In this document: in pieces, positions 28,544-44,310 of the stretch
How positions within the stretch are numbered: the stretch's first letter is position 1
Layout: each line of letters starts with the position of its first letter
Assembly (NCBI RefSeq): GCF_900215605.1
Contig: NZ_OBEL01000003.1
Location: 1 to 64,000, forward strand
Direction of reading: 5' to 3'
Source: Cohaesibacter gelatinilyticus
Lineage (GTDB): Bacteria > Pseudomonadota > Alphaproteobacteria > Rhizobiales > Cohaesibacteraceae
Length of the DNA stretch: 64,000 bases
Made by a program: the position numbers and the translations under genes
Notes under the pieces: generated by a model
Database searches by the model: none
What the model saw: the letters and a program-made list of their open reading frames with translations, nothing else
Told to the model about the DNA's origin: nothing

Positions 28544-31500
28544 TCAACCTTGGCATCAATCGCAACATCTTTACCCAATGCTTCTTTCAGCGACTTCTTG
28601 AGCGCCTTCAGGTTGGCATCGGTCAATGGCTGCGCAGACGTGACTTCAGCCACCTGCTCACCACGATGGGTTGTAACGATGTTGCGGAAAGCTTTGATCA
28701 TCCCCGGCAGGGAAAACAGCCGGCGATTATTTGCGATAACACGGACGAAATTCCCGACAATGCCAGAAATGCCAGCTTTTTCGAGAAGGGCTGAAACTGC
28801 AGCCAATTGCTCGTCAGCTGTGAAGACCGGGCTGCGTACCAGACGCATGAAATCTTCACTTTCATCCATAATAGCCTCGATGGAGCTGAGATCTTTCTCA
28901 ACTGCATCCAGAGCTTTTTCTTCAAGGGCGAGGTCAAACAACGCGCGAGCGTATCGTTCGGCCACTCCTGAGATTTCTGAATTCGTATCCGTCACCTGGT
29001 CGCTCTCTGACATTGGGAGAATAGAACCAACCCTTCAAAAGCTGCCGAAACATCTTCATCCGGATTTTCAGTCTCATCTGCCAAGGGTTATAAAAACCCC
29101 TAAAACCGCGCTTCGTCTAGCACATGCCATGGCGGGGCGCAATATCAGCTTGAGCGCCATAAGTCGTAATTTGCAATTCTAATGCAAAAGACTGAGAAAA
29201 GCGGGTCGGATTCCTAGACAAAAGAGACTGGATCCACATCTACCTGCAATCGAACCGATCCACGAGGTGTCGGACATTGACCCAACCAATGTCGTAAAAA
29301 GGACGATATTCCAAAGGATCGTTCCGCCCAGACCAGCAGCCGAAAGCGGTAGCGTCCGCGCAACACAGCCAAGGGAGCCTCTGCCGGTCCAAGAACTCGA
29401 ACCGCTGATCCTTGTGGCACATGACGCACCAACTCACGCCCATACATCAGCGCCGCCTCGCGATCTTCTCCCGAAATGATGAGGGCTGCCAAACGTCCAA
29501 ATGGAGGCATTTGCGCCCGCTGGCGCTGCTCCAATTCATATGTGTAAAAACCTTCCCAATCACCTTTGGACAAACATTGGATAACCGGGTGATCACTTGC
29601 ATGGGTTTGCAAAAGACCCCGTCCTTTGCCCCCCATTCGCCCGGCCCGGCCCGTCACCTGGGCCAGCATCTGGAAGACTTTCTCCCCGGCCCGCAAATCT
29701 CCGTGTGCCAATCCAAGATCTGCATCAATCACGCCAACAAGGGTCATGGCAGGAAAGTTATGCCCCTTTGCAACCAATTGGGTACCAATGACAATATCGG
29801 CTTCCCCTTTGGCAATGGCTTCCAGTTCTGCCCGCAATTGGGCAACACCATGGATCAAGTCTGAGGAAAGAATCACCACACGTCGGTCCGGCCAGCGTTC
29901 GGCCACTTCTTCAGCAACGCGCTCTACCCCGGGGCCACAGGCAACCAGATTGTCTTCCGCCCCACACGACGGACAGGATGGCGGCACGGGCTCGCTGTGT
30001 CCGCAGTGATGGCACATCAACAATTTGCGAAACCGATGCTCAACCAGCCAGGTCGAACAGGACGGGCACTGAAAACGATGTCCACAGGATCTACACAGGG
30101 TCAGGGGCGCATAGCCGCGTCTATTGAGAAATAGAAGGCTTTGCTCGCCCGCTTCCAGCGTTTCATTCACCGCATTTACCAGCGATGGAGCCAGCCAACG
30201 CCCCTTTTCGGGCGAATCACTACGCATATCCACTAATCTGATATCCGGCATGGCGAAACCACCATAGCGGCTGGTCAGCTTGATATGCTTATAGCGGCCT
30301 GTATTGGCATTGTTGCGAGTCTCTACAGACGGCGTTGCACTGGCAAGAATAACTGGAAACCCGGACAGATGGCCGCGCACAACCGCCATGTCACGGGCAT
30401 TATAGATAACCCGATCTTCCTGTTTGAAGGCACCATCATGTTCCTCGTCAACCACGATGAGACCAAGATCACGGAATGGCAGCATCAAAGCGGAGCGCGC
30501 ACCGACTACAACTCTCGCCTTGCCTTTGGCAACTTCCCGCCAAACTCTATTCTTCTGCTTTTGGGATAGATCCGAATGCCACTCGGCAGGCCTTGCACCA
30601 AAACGCACCGTGAACCGATCAAGAAACGCGTTGGTCAGGGCAATTTCCGGCACCAGGATCAAAGCCTGTTGGCCTTTCTCCAGACAACGCGCCAAAGCTT
30701 CGAAATAAACCTCGGTCTTACCAGACCCGGTCACGCCATCAAGCAACATGCCCTGAAAGCCACCTGCCTCAAAACAGGCATTGATCTCATTGGCCGCTTC
30801 TTGCTGGCTATCAGACAAGGTTGGCGGTGCAAAGTCCGCGATTGGTTCCTCAAACAAAGCAGGCGGTGGCAATTCGCAATAGCCAAGCGTGCCTGCCTTG
30901 ATCAAGCCATCAATGGCTGCACTGGAAACCCCGGCCTCCTCCATCACCTCTTTCTTGGAACGAGCCAAGCCATTTTCCATGACACTTAAGATCTGGGAGC
31001 GAGCCTTGGTCAGGCGATTCGGCACATCTCCGACCAAGCGAATCGCTTTGACAGGCTTATCCGGCTGCAAAGCCTCTTCACCCCGCAAGATCATCCGCAG
31101 AACCATGCCACGCTGGGCCAATGTGTAAGAAGCAATCCAGTCGACAAATTTGCGCAGATCATCACTAAGGCAGAAATCATCAAAAATCGCTTCAATATCT
31201 TTCAGACGCGAAGCATCCTTGAACTGGGCGTCGTCATCCCAAACCACCCCAAGCACCGAACGCGGCCCCAATGGCACACGAACCAGCATGCCGGGACGCA
31301 GACCTCCACTTGGCACCATATGTTCCGGCACGCGATAGCTATAGCTCTGGTCCACATAGACCGGCACCAATACCGCCACTATCTGCTCGGAAAGGAGGAG
31401 ATCCTGCATCTAATCTGTTGCCACTTGGTCCCGTCCAATTGGGCCGACCAATTGGAACAAATTGTCATATTGAGCCGAAAAAGCGCGCTTATGCTGCAGC

Positions 31501-34500
31501 ATGCATCACTTAGGGGCTGACTAAACGTCCACTTTAGGCTAAAGGGTTCACCAATGTCAGCCAACTAATGCGCCTATCCCAAGATAGGCAGACAAATTGC
31601 TGAAATCCTCCGCTCTGTTTCAAGGCACCGTTATAGGGAGCTTATCGCCAAATGAAATTCTTCGTCGATACCGCCGATACCAACGAAATCCGTGAACTGG
31701 CCGCAACCGGCCTCATCGATGGTGTCACCACCAACCCATCCCTGATCGTAAAGTCCGGCCGCGACTTCAAGGAAGTCATCGCTGAGATCTGCGAACTGAC
31801 AGATGGTCCTGTTTCAGCAGAAGTAACCGCACTGGAATGTGATGCAATGCTGGCGGAAGCTGAAGAGCTTCTGAAAATTGCAAAAAATGTTTGTATCAAG
31901 TTGCCACTGACCATTGATGGTCTGAAAGCCTGTAAAGCCCTGACCGACCAGGGCCACATGGTCAACGTGACCTTGTGCTTCTCTGCCAATCAGGCTCTGC
32001 TGGCTGCAAAAGCTGGTGCAACCTTCATCTCACCATTCATCGGTCGTCTTGATGACATGAACATCGATGGCATGGAGTTGATCGAAGACATCCGCATCAT
32101 CTATGACAATTACGGCTTCGAGACCGAAATTCTGGCGGCGTCCATCCGCACTGGCAACCACGTGAAACAGTGTGCGATGGCTGGCTCCGATGTGGCAACC
32201 ATCCCACCATCTGTCGTCAAAGGTCTGGCAAAACATCCTCTGACCGACAAAGGGCTGGAAGCATTCCTGGCTGACTGGGCAAAAACCGGCCAGTCCATCC
32301 TGTAAGGCTTAGGCCTAACAGTCCTGAGCCAAGCCCTCTCCCCCTCCCAAGCCACCCGATATGGTATCATCAAAGGCGGTTTGGGAGGGGGAGAGGGCAG
32401 GAAATGCAGCCTAAAAATCTCACTCGAAGATTTTTAGGTCGGGCGCAGAGACTTTCTCAAGATTTATCCCCGATGCTGAAAAGGATCGGGGATTTTTTGT
32501 CTCCAGATGCGCAATCTTTACGAACCAATCGAGACAAGACCACATGGTCCAGACATCCAATACCCCTCTCCTGATCGCCACACCGCGACTTCGGCAAGCA
32601 CAGAAACTATGGCAGCAAGCTCTGGCCAATGAACGCCGCCTATCTGCTTCAACGCTCGCTGCCTATGATCGGGATCTGGATGTTTTTTTCTCTTTCCTGA
32701 CCATGCATCAGGGAGAAGTGGCCGATGTCAGCCATTTCCAAATCCTCAAACCCATGGATGTGCGCTCTTTCATGGCCTCCCAACGACAGACCGGACTATC
32801 GTCACGATCCTTGGCACGCACCATGGCAGGAATTCGGTCCTTCGTGCGCCACTTGGAAAGCCGCAATATGGCGACAAGTGCACCCTTTGCCGCCGTCAAC
32901 ACACCCAAATATTCCAAGGGCCTGCCAAAACCACTGACCATAGAGAAGGCAACCAATCTGATCGATCCCTCCCAGTCCCTGGAGGAGGATCCTTGGGTCA
33001 TTGCACGTGATTCGGCCATTCTGGCTCTTTTATATGGATGTGGCTTGCGTATCTCGGAAGCGCTCGGGCTTAATGTTCAGGAAGCACCAATCGAAGGGCG
33101 CGATGCCCTGACCATCACCGGTAAAGGCAACAAGCAACGCCGCGTACCGGTACTGCCAATCGTGCAAAAGGCCGTCACACATTATCTTGCACTCTGCCCC
33201 TTTGAACTGGAGCCGAAAGACAAGCTCTTTCGGGGTGTTAAAGGCGGCCCATTGAACCCACGCATGGTTCAGCGCACTGTGGAGAAAATGCGCGGCTCAC
33301 TTGGATTGCCCGAAACCGCAACGCCTCACGCCTTGCGCCATTCCTTTGCAACACACTTGCTTGCCAATGGCGGAGATTTACGCACCATTCAAGAATTGCT
33401 AGGCCATGCAAGCCTTTCAACGACCCAAAGCTATACCCAAGTAGAGATGGGTGAACTGATGGACATCTATCAAAAAGCACATCCACGCAGCTAAAGTCTC
33501 CAGCCCGCAAAACCCGGATTACCCCTTAAGGACAGAGTAATCCATTTCTGATAGACTACTCACCAAATGAGCTTCTGAAGCTGGTGGGAAAATCATGGCA
33601 AAGCGATTGGCATTTCTCTCAATTCTCATGATGTTGGCATGGAGCCAGCAAGCAATGAGTGGCGAATGCATCCAAAGTCAGGCCATAGGCACATGGCTCA
33701 ATCCTTTTGCTGGCAACAAGTCCGATATTACCAAACTCGAAATCTGGGAAGTATGCAGCAATGAGACCGTGCCGCATTTGAAGGTCAAGGCATATACAGC
33801 CTGCGCCCCACGTGATTGCACTTGGGGCCGATCCATTGCTCAGAAGGCAGATGAACAATATGTCGAAGTGCTCTATCGAACATTCTTCGCCAAGCGGCTC
33901 GTCAAAGGCTCCATCAATGGCAAGCGCATGGATGTGATTGTCTATGACGACTTTCACGATCCACGCAAATCCGACCAGCAGCGTTCCTTCGTGCTCTGGA
34001 AGCAATAGAATACAATTACACTCGCCGAACTATTCGATCGCCATCACAAAAGGATTGGCCGGGATCTTGGCATGGACTGATAGATCCTGATCCAACTCTT
34101 CCTTTTCGCTGACAAACTCGACACGAACATCAGGCAGATCACGCTGAACCACACGGCACTTCCATTGCCCGCGATCCATCGGGATGGCAAGTTTGAAGCT
34201 GTTAAGATAGAGATTGTCATAGTCCATACGCAGCATCACACCATGCTCGGACTGGCTCACCACCCGGCAAGACACGCTTTCATAATAGTCATTGAATGTA
34301 ATCTTGGCCCCTTTCAGCACCCGTTGACGAGGACTGCGGCGACGGCAGTTGGGGTAAGGTTCCTGCTTGAAAACCGGACGCTCGACATTCTTGCGAGACG
34401 CTCTGATAATATCCTGAACCCGATTATCTGATTGATGTCTATTGATAGTCATTTTCCCTGTCTACCAAGTGAATTCTTCAAATTCCGAATACGCTCGATA

Positions 34501-37500
34501 GCTCTCTTTTAAGTAATTCAATAAACACAAACTAACCAATCATTAAGGATTTACAAATGGTTAACATTCAAGTCAGATACATATCTTGGTTGCAGGGTTA
34601 ATTTAAACAATCAAATCATAGGCTGCATTCATATTATCCGGAAGGCCAAACAAAAAAGGCGACCCAAAAGGCCGCCTTTTCAAAATCAGTTTTGGTATGC
34701 GCTTACAAAGATTTCTGCATCACGAGTTTTTTGCGTCAAAACGCTAGTGCGAATCTTTTACATATGGATCGGGCGCTTATCGACTGCCAAAGCTGCTTCT
34801 TTGACCGCTTCAGACAAGGTCGGATGAGCATGAATGGTACGCGCCAGATCTTCCGCAGCCCCACCAAAGGCCATCAGAACAGACACTTCGTGGATCATTT
34901 CACCAACGCCGGCACCAATCATGTGCGCGCCGAGAACCTTGTCGGTCTCCTTACAAGCCAGAATCTTCACAAAGCCATCTGTATGGCGCTGTGCTTTGGC
35001 CCGGCCATTGGCTGAGAACGGGAATTTACCAACATTATAAGCAGTACCCGCTTCCTTCAGCTGCTCCTCGGTCTGACCAAGAACCGCGATCTCAGGCATG
35101 GTGTAAACCACACCAGGCACCAGATTATAGTCCACATGGCCTGCTTGACCAGCCAGGATCTCGGCCAGAGCCACACCATCATCTTCAGCCTTATGCGCAA
35201 GCATTGGGCCTTCGATCACGTCACCGATTGCATAGATGCCATCAACGGTGGATTTGAAGTGACCATCAGTGACAACCCGACCACGATCATCCAGCTGAAC
35301 ACCGACAGCATCCAGACCAAGACCATCGGTGTAAGGGCGGCGACCAATGGCAACCAGAACCACGTCAGCTTCCAGCTCTTCTGCTTTACCGGTTTTGACA
35401 GATTCGATAGCAACCTTCAGGCCAGCATCACTTTTCTCAACGCCGGTAACCTTGGTGCCCACCTTGAACTTGAAGCCCTGCTTCTTGAACATGCGCTGAG
35501 CATTTTTGACAGTTTCGCCATCCATGCCAGGCAGAATCCGATCAAGAAACTCAACGACGGTGACTTCAGAGCCCAAACGACGCCAGACAGAGCCGAGCTC
35601 CAGACCAATTACGCCAGCACCAACCACGATCATCTTGGATGGCACCTTGTCCAGCTCAAGAGCACCAGTGGAGGAAACAACCTGCTTTTCGTCAATCTCG
35701 ACGCCCGGCAGATTGGCAACATCAGAACCCGTCGCAACCACAATATTCTTGGCTTCCACGGTCTGAACATCCCCCTCGTCAGGGGTCACTTCTACCTTGC
35801 CAGCGGCAACAATCTTGCCAGTGCCTTGGAAAACATCGACCTTGTTCTTCTTGAACAGATAATCGATACCAGCCACATTGCCGTCGATCACTTCCTGCTT
35901 GTGGCCCATCATGGCTGGCAGATCCAGCTCAGGGGTGCCAACCTTGATGCCCATATTGGCAAAGTCATGACCTGCTTCTTCAAACAGCTCGGAGGCATGC
36001 AGCAACGCCTTGGACGGAATACAACCAACATTGAGGCATGTACCGCCGTGGGTTTTGCGTTTTTCGACAACAGCAACCTTCATACCCAACTGCGCTGCGC
36101 GAATCGCACAGACATAGCCGCCAGGGCCGGTGCCAATCACAACAAGATCATAAGACATATCATTCACTCCGATATGGAAGCAGATTGAAACTGTACACGA
36201 TGTTTCACCCAGGCGAACATCACCACGCCCAGATTGCAGACCTGCCAGATGGCAAGATTGCGCACATCGCTCATTGTTTCAAACTGAGAAGAGAGAAAAC
36301 CAGTTGCAAAGAGCCAGACCAGCAAAGCAAGCTCGGATGCAAACCAGACAGCGAGAACCCGCAAGAATGCGGGCCGGGATAGGACCAAAATAATGGCGCC
36401 AACCACGCCAAGCGCGGCAACGATGGCACGAACAGGCCAGAAAAGCTGCGGAACAAGTTCAAGACCTGAAACAGATTCGGCACCATTGCTGATTGCATTG
36501 GTCACAAGAAAGCCACCCACCAGCCAAACCAGAGCGATGAAAATCACATAAATGGCGCAAATCCAGCTGCCAAATTTCAAAGCTCCTGCCAAAGCAATCG
36601 CCTTTCACATCCCATTGGCCTCAATCATGGAGACCATCTTGAATACGACAAACGGGGCGCAGACGCCCCGTTTGGAAAACTGTAGATCCGGCTTAGAGAT
36701 CCAGCACCAGACGCTGCGGATCTTCCAGAGCTTCCTTGATGCGAACCAGGAAGGTCACAGCCTCTTTGCCGTCAACGATACGATGATCATAGGACAAAGC
36801 CAGATACATCATCGGACGGATCACGATCTCACCATTGCGGACAACCGGACGGTCTTCAATGCGGTGCATACCCAGAATTCCGGACTGAGGCGCATTGAGG
36901 ATCGGGGTAGACATCATGGAACCGTAAACACCACCATTGGAAATGGTGAATGTACCGCCCTGCATGTCTTCCATGGTCAGTTGGCCATCACGAGCACGGC
37001 GACCCAGATTGGCAATGGATCCTTCGATCTCTGCAATGGACATCTGATCAGCATCACGCACAACTGGAACAACCAGACCACGTGGGGAGCCAACGGCAAC
37101 AGCCAGGTTCACAAAATGCTTGTAGATGATGTCGGTACCATCAATCTCGGCATTCACAGCAGGGATTTCCTGCAGAGCCTGGGTCACAGCCTTGGCAAAG
37201 AAGCCCATGAAGCCAAGTCGCACACCATGCTTCTTCTCGAACAGATCCTTATACTGCTTGCGAAGACCCATGACCGCAGACATGTCCACATCATTGAAGG
37301 TGGTCAACATGGCTGCGGTGTTCTGCGCGTCTTTCAGACGACGTGCAATGGTCTGACGCAGCTTGGTCATGCGAACACGCTCTTCACGCGCGGCATCTTC
37401 CGGAGCAGACGGTGCACGCGCTGCAGGAGCAGCAGAAGCCGCCGGAGCCGTGGTGCCGGAAGCAACCGCATTCAGCACATCGCCTTTGAGCACCTGACCA

Positions 37501-40500
37501 CGAACACCCGAGCCAGCAACGGCAGCCGGATCAATCTTGTTCTCGGTCATCATTTTGGCAGCAGATGGAGCAGGCTGCATGGAAGTTGCAGCAGGAGCTG
37601 CGGGCGCAGGCGCAGCAGATGGCGCTGGTGCAGCAGCAGATGCAGCCGGAGCAGCAACACCACCCTCACCTTCATTCAGCATGGCAAGCAAAGCGCCAAC
37701 TTCAACAGTATCACCTTCAGCGACAAGCTGCTCACCCATGGTGCCAGCAGATGGTGCTGGCACTTCGATGGTAACTTTATCAGTTTCCAGTTCTACCAAC
37801 GGCTCGTCGGCAGAAACCGCATCACCTGGTTGCTTGAACCACTGACCGATGGTCGCTTCGGTCACAGATTCCCCAAGAGTTGGGACCTTGATTTCTGTAG
37901 CCATTCGTCTCTCTCACATTTCAAATTCGCATTGGTCAGCCGGTTATTCGGCAAACGCATCATCAAGGAAGGCCTGCAGCTGAGCCAGATGGCGGCTCAT
38001 CAAGCCGGTCGCAGTCGCAGCAGATGCTGCACGACCCACATAGGCTGCACGCTTGGTTTTCGCGTCAATCTGGTTGAGCACCCATTCCAGATAAGGCTCG
38101 ACGAAGAACCAGGCACCCTGGTTTTTCGGCTCTTCCTGACACCAGACCATATCCGCCTGCTTGAAGCGGCTCAGTTCTTTGATCAGGGCCTTGGCCGGGA
38201 ACGGATAAAGCTGCTCGACACGCAGAAGATAAACATCATCAATGCCACGCTTCTCACGCTCTTCCAACAGATCGTAATAGACCTTACCGGAACACATGAT
38301 GACACGACGGATCTTGTCATCGGAAACCAGTTTGGTCTCGGAGTTCGGATTGCTCTGTGCATCATCCCACAAGACACGATGGAAGGTGCTATCAGCGCCC
38401 ATTTCCTCAATCCGAGAGACACAGCGCTTGTTACGCAACAGGCTCTTTGGCGTCATCAGAATAAGCGGCTTACGGAAAGAACGTTTCACCTGACGGCGCA
38501 GGATATGGAAATAGTTGGCAGGCGTGGAACAGTTTGCCACCTGAATGTTATCTTCGGCACAAGCCTGCAGATAACGCTCAAGACGGGCCGAGCTATGTTC
38601 TGGCCCCTGACCTTCATAGCCATGCGGCAGAAGCATCACGAGACCGGACATCCGCAACCATTTGCGCTCACCCGAAGACAGGAACTGATCAAACACAACC
38701 TGTGCGCCATTGGCAAAGTCACCAAACTGACCTTCCCACATGGTCAAACCACGTGGCTCGGACAGGGTATAACCATACTCAAAGCCAAGAACCGCTTCTT
38801 CGGACAGCATGGAGTTGATCACTTCATAACGCTCTTGTCCTTCAGAGACATGGTTGAGCGGAATGAAACGGCCCTCATCCTGTTGATCATAGAGAACGGA
38901 ATGACGCTGGGAGAAAGTACCACGTTCACAATCCTGACCGGACAGGCGAACAGGATGACCATCCCTCAGCAAGGAGCCAAAGGCCAGAGCCTCTGCTGTC
39001 GCCCAGTCAAAGCCTTCGCCGGTTTCGAACATCTTCGCGCGGTTGGTCTGGAAGCGTTTGATGGTCCGGTGAACATTGAAGTCTTCCGGCACATGGGTGA
39101 GTTTCGCACCGATTGCTCGAATATCATCAATCGCAACACCTGTTTCGCCAGACCGGCGATCATCTTCAGCGCTGGCGGTAGAAAGACCTGCCCACTTGCC
39201 ATCGAACCAGTCAGCCTTGTTCGGTGAGAAGGATTGACCAGCCTCGAATTCTTCATCCAGAGCCTTGCGAACATCTGCCCGCATGCTTTCCAGATCTTCA
39301 GCTGTAATCGTACCTTCAGCAATCAGCTTGTCTGCATAAATCTGCAGGCTGGTTGGATGCTGACGGATCTTCTTGTACATGATCGGCTGGGTAAAGGCCG
39401 GCTCATCACCTTCGTTGTGACCGAAGCGACGATAGCAGAACATGTCGATCACGACCGGCTTGCCAAAGGTTTGGCGGAATTCGGTAGCAATCTTTGCTGC
39501 AAAGACAACAGATTCCGGATCATCACCATTACAGTGCAGCACCGGCGCTTCGATCATCTTGGCCATATCGGAAGGATATGGAGAAGAACGAGAGAAGCGC
39601 GGGTTGGTGGTGAAACCGATCTGGTTGTTGATGATCACATGGATCGAACCACCGGTACGATGGCCACGAAGACCTGACAAACCCAGACATTCAGCCACAA
39701 CACCCTGACCGGCAAAAGCCGCATCACCATGCAGCAAAAGCGGCAGAACCGTCGTACGGTCTACCTCGGTCGTCTCGATGAACGGGCCATCACCTGCGGA
39801 AATCTGATCCTGCTTGGCACGCGCCTTACCCAGAACAACCGGATTCACGATCTCAAGGTGAGACGGATTGGCGGTCAAGGACAGATGAACATTGTTGCCG
39901 TCAAATTCGCGGTCAGACGATGCACCCAGATGGTATTTCACATCACCAGACCCTTCCACATCATCAGGAGCGTAGGAACCGCCCTTGAATTCATGGAAAA
40001 TCGCACGATGTGGCTTGGCCATAACCTGGGAGAGGACGTTCAGGCGGCCACGGTGTGCCATGCCCAGAACAATTTCCTTCACACCCATGGCGCCGCCACG
40101 CTTGATGATCTGTTCCAGAGCCGGGATCAAAGCTTCCCCGCCGTCCAGACCAAAACGCTTGGTGCCTGTATATTTGATATCGAGGAATTTCTCGAAGCCT
40201 TCCGCCTCTACCAGCTTGTAAAGGATCGCCTTCTTGCCTTCCGCAGTGAATGCGATCTGCTTGTCCGGTCCTTCGATGCGCTCCTGGATCCAGCGTTTTT
40301 CCGCCGGAGCGGAAATATGCATGAATTCGACACCAAGGGTAGAGCAATAAGTCCGACGCAGAATTTCCAGCATTTCAGGAATGGTGGCAAATTCCAGGCC
40401 CAGCACGTGGTCGATGAAGATCTTGCGATCATAATCGGCCTCGGTGAAACCATAAGAGGTCGGATGCAGCTCTTCGTGATCCTTGGCTTCCGCCAGTTTC

Positions 40501-43290
40501 AACGGATCGAGATCTGCATGAAGATGGCCACGCATGCGATAAGCACGGATCATCATCAGGGCACGAACGGAATCGCGTGTCGCCTGCTGAACTGCCTCAT
40601 CGCTCAGCTCAATACCCTGGCTCGCAGCCTTGGTCTTGAGCTTGTCGCCCAGTTTCTTCTCGTCGGGACCCCAATCACCGTCCAGAGCAGAAACCAGTTC
40701 GCCAGATTGCGGAATCGGCCAATCAGGTCGTTTCCAGGATGCACCACGTGCCCCCGCAATCACATCTTCTTTTTTGTCTTGGAGATCTTGAAAGAATCCC
40801 TGCCACTCAGGAGCAACTGCTGCCGGATTTTCCTGATAACGGGCGTAGAGATCTTCGATATAGGACGCGTTACCACCATAAAGAAAGGAGGTTAACGCGA
40901 ACGCTTCATTTGCGTCCTGACGTGCCATCGCCACCAACCGGAATTTCTCCCGGCGCTCTTTCGTTTCGTCGGCACCATTGCCGAACGATTTGCCGGATTA
41001 TGAGGGGAAAATGGTTAATGCTTCCCCCTCATACTGTCATAGTACTGTTACTTACCGTTTAGCAAGTCGACGAGAGTCTTACCCAGGCTCGCTGGAGATG
41101 GAGAAACACGGATACCCGCATCTTCCATTGCAGCAATCTTGTCTTCTGCGCCGCCCTTGCCACCGGAGATAACAGCACCAGCATGACCCATTGTACGGCC
41201 TGGAGGTGCAGTACGACCGGCAATGAAGCCAACCATTGGCTTCTTACGACCTTTGGCAGCCTGTTCTTTCAGCCACTCGGATGCTTCCTCTTCTGCAGAA
41301 CCACCGATTTCACCAATCATGATGATGGATTCGGTTGCATCATCGTCCAGGAACAGGTCCAGCACGTCAATGAACTCGGTGCCTTTGACCGGATCACCAC
41401 CGATACCAACGGCAGTGGTCTGACCAAGGCCTTCCTGAGTGGTCTGGAAAACAGCTTCATAAGTCAGAGTACCAGAGCGGGATACGATGCCGACAGAACC
41501 CTTTTTGAAGATGGAGCCCGGCATGATGCCGATCTTGCACTCTTCAGGGGTCATGACGCCTGGGCAGTTTGGACCCAGCAGACGGGAATCGGACTTGTCG
41601 AGGCGCGCTTTCACTTTCACCATGTCTGCAACCGGAATACCTTCGGTGATGCAGGAGATGAAAGGAACGCCAGCGTCAATCGCTTCAATAATCGCAGCAC
41701 CGGCGCCTGCAGGTGGAACATAAACCACGGAGGCATTCGCACCGGTTGCTTCCATTGCTTCCTTAACGGTCGCAAAGATAGGAACCTGAACTTCCTTGCC
41801 GTCTACGTTACCGGTCCAGTTGGTGCCACCTTTTTTAGGGTGAACACCGGCAACCATCTGGGTGCCGTAGTAAGCCAGAGCCTGCTCGGTGTGGAAGGTA
41901 CCGGTTTTACCGGTCAGACCTTGCACGATGACTTTGGTGTCTTTGTTGACAATAATGGACATCGTACTTACGCCCCCTTCACAGCAGCAACAATTTTCTG
42001 AGCTGCATCGTTGAGATCATCAGCAGGGATCACGTTCAGATCACTGTCATTGATGATTTTCTTGCCTTCTTCAACCTTGGTGCCTTCAAGACGAACAACC
42101 AGTGGCACCTGCAAACCAACTTCGTTCACAGCTTCCAGAACACCTTGTGCAATCACGTCACAACGCATGATGCCGCCGAAAATGTTAACCAGAATGCCTT
42201 CAACGTTAGGATCGGACGTGATGATCTTGAACGCAGCGGTTACTTTCTCGGTGGTAGCGCCGCCACCAACGTCGAGGAAGTTTGCAGGCTCAGCACCATA
42301 GAGCTTGATGATATCCATGGTCGCCATGGCAAGACCAGCGCCGTTCACCATGCAGCCGATGTTGCCGTCAAGAGCAACATAAGCCAGATCATGCTTGGAG
42401 GCTTCGATCTCTTTTTCGTCTTCTTCGGTCTTGTCGCGCAACGCCATCACGTCATCATGACGGAACAGAGCATTGCCATCGAAGGAGCATTTGGCGTCAA
42501 GCACACGCAGACGGCCGTCTTTCATGACGATCAGCGGGTTGATCTCCAGCAGGGACATGTCTTTTTCGACAAATGCCTTGTAGAGGATCGGGAACAGCTT
42601 CAGGCCATCTTCACGAGCCACACCATCCAGCTTCAGCGCATCGCAAAGCTCGCCAGCAGCGGCAGCGGTAACACCAGCATCTGGATCGATTGGCAGGGTA
42701 AGGATTTTCTCAGGCGTCTCTTCAGCAACCTGCTCGATGTCCATGCCGCCTTCGGTAGAAGCAACAAAGGCAACCTGACCACAGGTGCGGTCAACCAGAA
42801 GGGACAGATACAGCTCACGCTCGATGTCCGCACCATCTTCAATGTAAAGACGGTTAACCTGCTTGCCAGCTTCGCCGGTCTGAGCGGTTACAAGGGTAGA
42901 ACCAAGCATCTGAGTAGCAAACTCGGTTACTTCCTCTTTGGAAAAAGCAAGACGAACGCCGCCTTTTTCGCCAGCGGATTCTTCCTTGAATTTACCCTTA
43001 CCACGGCCACCGGCATGGATCTGGGATTTCACAACCCAAAGCGGACCGCCCAGCTTGTCTGCAGCAGCGGCAGCTTCGTCTGCAGAGAAAATGGCCACGC
43101 CCTCAGCAACAGGGGCACCAAATTCTTTCAGAAGCGCTTTTGCCTGATATTCATGAATGTTCATGGGAGCTTCACTCCTTCACTCCGAAATGACATGCCC
43201 CATTGGTTTCCCGACATATCATTCTTCCTCATTTTGATCAAAGGATCCTGCCCGAAACAGTGACGGGCAGGACAGATCTTATCGAACTTA

Positions 43291-44310
<1,020 letters not shown>
